64,000 bases of DNA, taken from contig NZ_WNKF01000007.1 of assembly GCF_010119225.1 (NCBI RefSeq), positions 62,001-126,000 on the forward strand. Direction: 5' to 3'. The notes under the pieces are model-generated. The model was not told the origin of the DNA. It made no database searches and saw nothing but the letters and a program-made list of their open reading frames with translations. Below are positions 57,721 through 64,000 of the stretch, piece after piece. Position 1 is the stretch's first letter; every line of letters begins with the position of its first letter. The DNA is from Cyclobacterium roseum. GTDB taxonomy: Bacteria; Bacteroidota; Bacteroidia; Cytophagales; Cyclobacteriaceae. The position numbers and the translations under genes are program-made.

Positions 57721-57728
57721 TATCTTTG
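57721..57728 (+). promoter_or_regulatory. -7 element of the second helicase gene
   Basis: TATCTTTG (exact TAnnTTTG) 15 bases before the ATG at 57744, in the same context as the element at 22517. Confidence 0.55.
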
Positions 57729-57743
57729 GCCAAAAATGTACGA

Positions 57744-58877
57744 ATGAGTTTTTCTAATCTCGGCCTTTCGGCTCCGCTGCTGGAAGCAATAAGCAAAGCA
57801 AAATACGAAAATCCCTCCCCCATTCAGATCAAAGCGATACCGGCTATTTTAAAAAAGAAAGATATTTGGGGTTTGGCTCCAACGGGATCTGGAAAAACAG
57901 CAGCTTATGTGTTGCCTGTTTTGGAAATGTTTCAGGGTAAACCCTCTGTAAAAAGCAGATCCATGCCGGTGCTGGTGCTTGTTCCTACTCGGGAACTTGC
58001 CACTCAGGTAGAAGAAACGGTAAGTATTTTTAGTGAATTTTTGCCCAGAAAAGTGAAATCCATGGCGGTTTATGGAGGGGTTTCCATCAATCCCCAAATG
58101 GTAAACCTGTATGGTACCGAAATCCTGATAGCAACCCCTGGCCGATTACTGGATTTAATTTCAAAAAATGCAGTGGAGTTTTCCGCCTTGGTAACGCTGA
58201 TCCTTGACGAGGCCGATAAAATGCTCAACCTTGGATTCAAGGAAGAAGTGGATGAAATCCTATCCCGATTGCCTAAAAAACGTCAGAATATCCTTTTTTC
58301 TGCTACTATGGACGAGCCAGTGGCAGGCTTATCGGCCAAATTGCTTCACCAACCGGTAAGAATAGAAATAGCGCAGGATATAGTCACCCCTTCCCAAATA
58401 AAGCAATCGGCCTATTTGGTAACTCCCGAAAACAAGGGGCCTTTATTGAGGTTTCTGATCAGCGAGGGAAACTGGACTCAGGTGTTGGTTTTTGCCAGTT
58501 CCAAACGGGCGGCAGATAACCTCGCCGCCAAATTAAAAAAACACGGAATACAAGCCCAGTCCTTTCATGGGGATAAAAGTCAGGCTGCCCGGACAGAATC
58601 GCTTCGGAATTTTAAACAGGGAAACTTACGGGTTTTGGTGGCCACCGATCTCGCCTCCCGGGGCATCGATATCCAGTTTTTACCCCATGTGGTCAATTAC
58701 GAATTGCCGCGCTCCCCAAAGGATTACATTCATCGCATCGGTCGGACGGGCAGGGCCGGGTCGGAAGGAGAGGCCATTTCCTTGATTTCGGAAGAGGATA
58801 AACATCATTTCAAGGTCATTCAGAAAAAAATGAAAAGAAGGGTAGAATTGATTGATCCAAAAAACCTGGGCTTTTGA
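57744..58877 (+). CDS. DEAD-box RNA helicase (copy 2)
   Basis: 377 residues from ATG 57744 (MSFSNLGLS; the frame is open from 57648 but the promoter lies at 57721). Same motifs as copy 1: APTGSGKT, PTRELA, DEAD, SAT (FSATMDEP), TDLASRGID and HRIGRTGRAG. Bases 58479-58696 are identical to 23275-23492 with no mismatch, while the N-terminal half differs at many third positions and some residues. Only the second helicase copy is directly followed (108 bases) by the convergent amidohydrolase gene. Confidence 0.95.
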   Translation: MSFSNLGLSAPLLEAISKAKYENPSPIQIKAIPAILKKKDIWGLAPTGSGKTAAYVLPVLEMFQGKPSVKSRSMPVLVLVPTRELATQVEETVSIFSEFLPRKVKSMAVYGGVSINPQMVNLYGTEILIATPGRLLDLISKNAVEFSALVTLILDEADKMLNLGFKEEVDEILSRLPKKRQNILFSATMDEPVAGLSAKLLHQPVRIEIAQDIVTPSQIKQSAYLVTPENKGPLLRFLISEGNWTQVLVFASSKRAADNLAAKLKKHGIQAQSFHGDKSQAARTESLRNFKQGNLRVLVATDLASRGIDIQFLPHVVNYELPRSPKDYIHRIGRTGRAGSEGEAISLISEEDKHHFKVIQKKMKRRVELIDPKNLGF

Positions 58878-58985
58878 TCGTTCTGATGAGGCCATTTAAA
58901 GCGATAGGTGCATTTGTTGCTATTTTTATCCGTAGATTACCCGGATCAAGCCGTTTTCTATGGATTTGATCGAAATTTTTCGGAA

Positions 58986-60140
58986 CTAGCGGCGGAGCCC
59001 CGGATACCATTTTTCAGCATTGGTCCGGTAGATCTTATCCACCACCGTCTTGGGCAATTTCAATCCGTTGAAGGTACCGGTGACTTTTGGTACCTGCATT
59101 TCTTGGTCCCCGGTAAAAAATTGCCAATGCCTTAACCAAACCTGATGGGCATGTTCCGAAATTTCTTCCGGTTCCGTCAATCCCTTTGCCTGTATGTCCG
59201 ATGCTCCGGCGCGCAAATCCGTTCCATAGAGGAGTCGGTCCTGGTAGGTAATGATGAAGTCGCGCACCCCTTCCCAATTGGTGACGGCCTGGTGTTGCAG
59301 GTGGGAGATCCTTTCTGCCATATCCACTGCCATGTTGGGAAAGGAATCCAGTCTTTTTGCCAGTTCATTGACATCGTATTCCAGGCTTCCCAAATGAGCC
59401 CCAACAAATCGCAAGTCAGGATTATTGGCTAGCAGTTGATCCCGGGCAGCAACCTGCTCCTCATACGAGGGTAAATCCGGGAATTGATGCATGTGGTATC
59501 GGGGGTTTTCCCGAAAATAATCCCTGTCCCCCTGTACCGTCATTTCCTCCAGCGGCAGCCAGGTGTTTTTCGGTTCCCCAAGATGACCTAGCAAGGTAAT
59601 GTCTTTTTCCACCAACAACTGCAGGATGGAATCGAAGGCAGGATCGGTAATCATTGCCAACTCGTCCCTTTCATTTTTCAACTCCATGCCAATATTTTTC
59701 CAAACTTTTACCGCTATAGCCCCCCTGGCAATGGATTTTTCCAAATAGTCCAGGGTTTTACTTTCCCAATTGCTGTTGTTAAATCCTTCCAGGGAAAAGG
59801 TGGTGCCATAGGTAACGATATTCGGAAATTCGCCGATGAGTTTCAACGAAAAATTTTCTTGCGCTTCCGGTGTCAGGTTTGGAGAAGTATACACACTTAC
59901 GTTCAGCAATCTAAACTTATCCCGGGCTGCCTGACGTATGAAAACGGTATCGAAATCCGTTCTTAGATGTACATGGGCATCGATTTTTTCTACGCGACCA
60001 AAATCTGCGAGCGTATAGTAAATGTCTTCGGCCGATGAGTTGTTTTTTTTCGGTGTAGGGGTCGTTTGACCGAAGGTAAAAAGCGAGACAAGGCATAGGG
60101 AAAATACAAACAAATTGGATATTCTGGTCTTTTTATTCAT
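58986..60140 (-). CDS. Amidohydrolase-family protein (copy 2), soluble export signal
   Basis: 384 residues, same length as copy 1. From residue 51 onwards it is nearly identical (HxH at H56/H58, KVWKNIG, GHLGEP, GAHLGSLEYD, GTDLRAG). The first 50 residues differ: a Sec signal (FVFSLCLVSLFTFGQ) without a lipobox cysteine at the end, so this copy should be periplasmic rather than lipid-anchored. The leader is also duplicated (60190-60302 against 26425-26531). Confidence 0.88.
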   Translation of the reverse strand: MNKKTRISNLFVFSLCLVSLFTFGQTTPTPKKNNSSAEDIYYTLADFGRVEKIDAHVHLRTDFDTVFIRQAARDKFRLLNVSVYTSPNLTPEAQENFSLKLIGEFPNIVTYGTTFSLEGFNNSNWESKTLDYLEKSIARGAIAVKVWKNIGMELKNERDELAMITDPAFDSILQLLVEKDITLLGHLGEPKNTWLPLEEMTVQGDRDYFRENPRYHMHQFPDLPSYEEQVAARDQLLANNPDLRFVGAHLGSLEYDVNELAKRLDSFPNMAVDMAERISHLQHQAVTNWEGVRDFIITYQDRLLYGTDLRAGASDIQAKGLTEPEEISEHAHQVWLRHWQFFTGDQEMQVPKVTGTFNGLKLPKTVVDKIYRTNAEKWYPGLRR

Positions 60141-60302
60141 GGTTTTCGAAGGAGTGTGTTAAGAAATTTTCCGATTCTTATCCGTTACCTGTAGGATTGG
60201 ACGGGGAGGTTTACCCCTGGTTTGGTATAATTTTAGAGAATTTATGGGTTAAAAAAAAGGACTATCACTCATTTATAAGGGGATTGCAGCGTTTGCCCTA
60301 CC
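60141..60302. repeat. Duplicated leader of the amidohydrolase genes
   Basis: Homologous to 26369-26531. Similarity is lost at CCCTACC (60296-60302), where the sequence switches to a sulfatase-gene fragment. Confidence 0.7.
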
Positions 60303-60361
60303 TTAATTGATTTGGCAAGCTTAACATGGGTGGAAAATAACCAGATCGATGGGAGGAGTTC
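60296..60361 (+). pseudogene. Sulfatase-gene fragment at the duplication junction
   Basis: 66 bases match 52765-52830 in the sulfatase at 51743 with about three mismatches and read PTLIDLASLTWVENNQIDGR, the segment that precedes its substrate loop. No start and no further sulfatase sequence on either side; the frame soon stops. It abuts the amidohydrolase leader copy at a shared CCCTACC. Confidence 0.8.
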
Positions 60362-60435
60362 TTTGGGGATATTGAGTAGGGTTTTGACCTTTCCTTAACC
60401 GCCAGGTAGAAATGTATTCCTATGCGGTTATCAAA

Positions 60436-60700
60436 TTAGCGCTTTGTACGGATAAGATTGCTTTGCCACTTTAGATTTTCAAAAATCCTTTGCTTCAATT
60501 TATGAGGATTGTACCTGTAGGTATACTCGTAGATGTAGGGTTGAAGGTTCTTAACCGAATGAAGGGTGTTTCTCCATCAGGCTTTAACCATCATAATCAC
60601 CTGATGCATCTGCTTAAATTTATCATTCTTTTTCCTGATTTTTCACATATCATTTTGGGGAAATGAGCATCCATTCTCTTATACCTCAGTTCCCCCCAAC
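60436..60700 (-). mobile_element. Remnant of an IS1595-like transposase
   Basis: Minus-strand translation gives RYKRMDAHFPKMI, KQMHQVIMMVKA, a stop (TGA where TGG is expected), then LHSVKNLQPYIYEYTYRYNPH and KLKQRIFENL, ending in a stop at 60436-60438. The HxVKxLQPYIYEYTYRxN block and following FENL match the C-terminus of ISXO2-type (IS1595) transposases. The 5' part and terminal inverted repeats are not recognisable, so it is an inactive remnant. The surrounding bases (60362-60435 and 60701-60830) show no gene. Confidence 0.6.
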
Positions 60701-60830
60701 TATTTGAAGCATGACCTTTTGGAAGGCAACATACGATGACATTCAAATATGGAGAGACTCTTTTGTTTTTTATTCATACACTCTAGGTTTTGAGGCAATG
60801 CAGCCATATTTTAAGTAGGTATAAAATTCC

Positions 60831-60991
60831 TTATTCAACCCTTTTAATTGCTTTAACTACTGCTTTTTTGGGTGAAAATTTAAACTTTTTGTCATGTTTG
60901 GGTTAACATATTACACAGGATGGGTAAGATTTTGGATACTTAGCCTGAAATATGCGGCTAAATTTATTTTTTAACATTTAAACCTTCTCAG
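60831..60991 (+). promoter_or_regulatory. Conserved leader of SusC 3
   Basis: About 80% identical by eye to 41306-41463 (shared AATTTAAACTTTTTGTCATG and ACACAGGATGGGTAA). A TTAGCC/GGCTAA stem (60940-60945 and 60956-60961, ten-base loop) lies just before the start; the first copy has GGATA/TATCC at this place instead. Confidence 0.6.
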
Positions 60992-63900
60992 ATGAAAAAA
61001 TTTTATCCCAAAAAACCTGAATACTATTTCTACCGAAGAAAAATTCGGCAAATAGGCATTCCATTTAGCAAAGTTATTTATGGGCTTGGTATATTTCTCC
61101 TTCTTACCATTCAAATTGCTACTGCAGGATCATCAGGTCAAGAAATTCACCCTATTTCAGAAAGCAATGTCGCCTCCAATACTACCAACCTGGATTTGAG
61201 GAATGAAGATTCTGGAGAGAACCTGAATACTTTAAGTGTTGCCATTCAAATTTCCGGAACCGTTACAGATGAAAATGGGGACCCCTTGCCCGGGGCAACG
61301 GTGCAGGAAAAAGGGACAACAAATGTTACAGTAACGGACGTTGATGGAAATTTTTCGTTGACTGTTCAGGACAATGCGTCTCTCATTATTTCATTTGTTG
61401 GATTTGTTTCCTATGAAGTGGAGGTCACTAATGAAAGCGAACTCGAAGTAAGCCTTGTACCTGATGTCACTTCGCTTGAGGAAATGGTCGTGGTAGGATA
61501 TGGTACGCAAAAAAGGTCAGATGTGACAGGTTCAGTTGCCAGGATGAACACTGAGAAGACCCAAGATTTATTGAATACCAATATTCTCCAGTCTTTAAAA
61601 GGTAGTGTAGCGGGAATGACCATAGCCACACCAGATCGACCCGGAGAAGAACCCTCCTTTAGGGTTCGTGGTACAAACTCGATTACTGCAGGTAATCAGC
61701 CATTGATCGTGCTGGATGGTGTAATTTATAATGGATCTATGAATAACATTAACCCCAATGACATTGAAACGGTTGATATACTGAAAGATGCAAGTGCCGC
61801 GGCCGTCTATGGTTCCAGGTCCGCAAACGGAGTGATTATCCTTACCACTAAAAAAGGAAAAACGGGCAAACCGACCTTCAATTTTAGGGCGAATTATGGT
61901 ATCTCCAACCCCGTAAAATTGATAGATGTACTCGACGGACCGGGTTACATTCAAAAGGTTCTTGACTTCAGGGAGGCAATTGGACAGGAAGCTATTCCTG
62001 ATAATGTGACCGATTATTTAAACCCAATCGAAGCGGAAAATTACCAGGCTGGAAGAACCATAGACTGGTACGAACAATTGGTAAATCCATCTACTACTCA
62101 AAACTACAACCTGAGTATTTCTGGAGGAAATGACGTTACGAAATATTTTATTTCGGGAACAATATTCGATGAAAGTGGTATTGTCGAAAATGACAATTTT
62201 GAAAGGAAAACTGTTCGTGTAAATTTATCCAATAAAATTACTGATTGGTTTAAGGTGAGTTTACAATCGTCGTTTTCTAATCTGGATTATTCAGGAGTTC
62301 CGGTGGACTTATATTATGGACTTAGCCCCTATAGTAGTTTGAGAAATGATGACGGTAGCTACCGTCAATTTCCAATGGATGATCCCTTTTTTGCCAATCC
62401 CTATTACAGCACATTGATTGATCATTCAGACAGGAGAAATGATCTATGGGGAATGATTTCCAGCGAACTGGAGGTTCCATTTATTCCCGGTCTTGTTTGG
62501 ACGTCTAATTATTCTTTAAACAAAGGGGACAGACAGCTTAATCGTTTTTCGGATAATAGGATTGCACAACAAGCTAATGGAGTTGCATTTCAACAGTCTT
62601 TCAATAACTTCTACAGTATATATGATAATATACTCAACTACAGGAAGGTGATTAAAAATCGACATGGGATTGATGCCACTTTTCTATATAGCCGGGAGTA
62701 TCGGAAAACATCTAATTTCAGGGCTGAATCCAGAGATTTTTTCAACCAAAATCTTGGCTATTACAATTTGGGATTAGGAGCTGTTCAGTCAAATTCAAGT
62801 GGTTTTAGTGACCAAAATAACGTTGGTATAATGGGTCGCCTGAATTACTCATTTGATGAAAAATATTCCGTGACTGCCACATTAAGAAGAGACGGCTCCT
62901 CTGTATTTGCAGAAGGAAACAAATACGCAACTTTCAAAGCACTTGGTTTGGGATGGGTTATTTCTAACGAATCGTTTATGAACAGTGTTTCCCTATTTGA
63001 TCGTTTGAAATTGAGAGCTTCTTATGGTGAAAATGGTAACCAGGCTATTTCAAGGTATCAAACCCTGGCCAGGCTGGCAAGTCGGAATGCCGTATATGGT
63101 GATGGAAGCGGAATAGCCAACGGTGTTTTTGTAAACTCCTTAGCTAACAATGAATTAGGTTGGGAAACTACTGAAGTATATAATTTCGGGCTAGAATTTG
63201 GTGTTCTAGGCGGCAGGTTGTCTGGAACCATTGACTATTACACATCTACCACAAGTGATCTATTGCTTAACAGAGCAATTCCTAGAACATCGGGTCAGGG
63301 GTCGATATTGAGTAATATTGGCCAGGTTGGCAATAAAGGAATTGAAATTGCCTTGAATTCGGTCAACGTAAAAACACTCAATTTTTCCTGGGAAACGGGA
63401 TTGATCTTTGATCGACAGCGGAATGAAATTCAAAAATTATATGGAAAAGATGAAGATGGTGACGGGGTTGAAGATGATGATATAGCCAATAGATGGTTTA
63501 TCGGAGAACCTTTAGGGACCATATTTGGATTCGGCATTGATGGGGTCCATCAGGCAGGCGAAGGGGATCTCCCTCCCGGATATGAACCGGGTGATTTTAG
63601 AATAATAGATTATGACGGTGATGGTGAACTGACTGCTGATGACCGCCATATTTTAGGGACATCCAGGCCCAATTATTCATTCAGTTTATCAAATACGGTT
63701 AGATATAAAAAGTTTTCCCTTTACGTGATGATCAATGCCATTCAGGGTGGAGGTAATAGAAATTTTTATGTTGGAAATAACCTATTCATGCATAATCCAA
63801 ATGCACAGTTTTCTTCCTGGACAGAGAGATTTAATATCGTAGATATTGATTATTGGACACCAAATAATCCATCTAATTCAGTGGCAAGAATAAATTATAT

Positions 63901-64000
63901 TCCTGTACGAAGTCATCCCTATCTGGAGGATAGAAGTTTTGTGAGAATACAGGATATTAACCTGGGTTATTCCTTTGGAAATGAATTATTAAGTAAAATA
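60992..64000 (+). CDS. SusC/RagA-type TonB-dependent transporter (partial, cut by right edge)
   Basis: 1003 residues are visible without a stop; about 50 more are expected outside the window. ATG 60992. It shares with SusC 2 a long basic N-region and the words IPFSKVIYG/IPARKVIYG before the signal core. Carboxypeptidase-D regulatory-like domain (ISGTVTDENGDPLPGATV), TonB box LEEMVVVGYGTQKR, plug (VRGTNSITAGNQPLIVLDG, ASAAAVYGSRSANGVI) and barrel. No STN domain. A SusD gene is expected to follow beyond 64000. Confidence 0.93.
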   Translation, partial: MKKFYPKKPEYYFYRRKIRQIGIPFSKVIYGLGIFLLLTIQIATAGSSGQEIHPISESNVASNTTNLDLRNEDSGENLNTLSVAIQISGTVTDENGDPLPGATVQEKGTTNVTVTDVDGNFSLTVQDNASLIISFVGFVSYEVEVTNESELEVSLVPDVTSLEEMVVVGYGTQKRSDVTGSVARMNTEKTQDLLNTNILQSLKGSVAGMTIATPDRPGEEPSFRVRGTNSITAGNQPLIVLDGVIYNGSMNNINPNDIETVDILKDASAAAVYGSRSANGVIILTTKKGKTGKPTFNFRANYGISNPVKLIDVLDGPGYIQKVLDFREAIGQEAIPDNVTDYLNPIEAENYQAGRTIDWYEQLVNPSTTQNYNLSISGGNDVTKYFISGTIFDESGIVENDNFERKTVRVNLSNKITDWFKVSLQSSFSNLDYSGVPVDLYYGLSPYSSLRNDDGSYRQFPMDDPFFANPYYSTLIDHSDRRNDLWGMISSELEVPFIPGLVWTSNYSLNKGDRQLNRFSDNRIAQQANGVAFQQSFNNFYSIYDNILNYRKVIKNRHGIDATFLYSREYRKTSNFRAESRDFFNQNLGYYNLGLGAVQSNSSGFSDQNNVGIMGRLNYSFDEKYSVTATLRRDGSSVFAEGNKYATFKALGLGWVISNESFMNSVSLFDRLKLRASYGENGNQAISRYQTLARLASRNAVYGDGSGIANGVFVNSLANNELGWETTEVYNFGLEFGVLGGRLSGTIDYYTSTTSDLLLNRAIPRTSGQGSILSNIGQVGNKGIEIALNSVNVKTLNFSWETGLIFDRQRNEIQKLYGKDEDGDGVEDDDIANRWFIGEPLGTIFGFGIDGVHQAGEGDLPPGYEPGDFRIIDYDGDGELTADDRHILGTSRPNYSFSLSNTVRYKKFSLYVMINAIQGGGNRNFYVGNNLFMHNPNAQFSSWTERFNIVDIDYWTPNNPSNSVARINYIPVRSHPYLEDRSFVRIQDINLGYSFGNELLSKI

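Larger units (their letters stand above)
57444..57743. other. Intergenic region with a sulfatase relic
   Basis: About 300 bases between the last sulfatase and the second helicase. No intact gene; a sulfatase-like relic at 57546-57593 and the helicase -7 element at 57721 are the only things I can name. Confidence 0.5.

Noticed and set aside
1-64000. CRISPR array, tRNA, rRNA or prophage
   Set aside because: No regular spaced repeats, no cloverleaf or rRNA sequence, and no phage structural genes noticed; only one IS remnant.

Overview
The window is chromosomal DNA of a Bacteroidota bacterium, probably an aerobic and possibly marine member of the Cytophagales. Three SusC genes, two SusC/SusD pairs, a FecI/FecR pair, many secreted sulfatases, Tat-exported Gfo/Idh/MocA enzymes and TAnnTTTG-type -7 promoter elements all point there. 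The genus assignment is inference. I saw no rRNA, tRNA or CRISPR array.

Region 1 (1-13.9 kb) is a nitrate-assimilation island. It holds a NarX/NarL-like sensor kinase and regulator, nirBD (siroheme nitrite reductase), a divergent cobA (siroheme synthesis) broken by a one-base frameshift, and an operon narK-like transporter > nitrate reductase fused to an NADH-type flavoprotein > rubredoxin/nitrite-reductase-like protein > small unknown protein. The promoters of the kinase, nirB/cobA and the transporter share A-flanked TACGTA boxes, the best candidate for the operator of the local two-component system.

Region 2 (14.2-19.7 kb) carries housekeeping-type genes: a lipoprotein, a patatin lipase, an SGNH esterase, a GAF histidine kinase, an aldo/keto reductase and a cysteine-free ArsC-like protein.

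Region 3 (19.8-64 kb) is a large polysaccharide-utilisation region for a sulfated glycan. It has six full-length sulfatases plus one truncated copy and two short relics, a ThuA-like protein, a GH109-like enzyme, two tandem GH29-like enzymes, a DUF5060 glycosidase, an NHL propeller, a Gfo/Idh/MocA enzyme and an aldo/keto reductase. Uptake is by an STN-bearing SusC with its own FecI/FecR switch, plus two further SusC transporters that share a conserved leader. The last SusC runs off the right edge. SusCD would import oligosaccharides that the lipoprotein and periplasmic sulfatases and glycosidases then desulfate and cut.

Region 3 also shows heavy rearrangement. A DEAD-box helicase and an amidohydrolase occur twice, about 35 kb apart in the same orientation. 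The helicases share a 218-bp perfectly identical tract (gene conversion). The second amidohydrolase copy ends in a chimeric junction made of a sulfatase fragment and an IS1595-like transposase remnant. Other decayed genes are a Uma2-type nuclease and a CobW-like stub.
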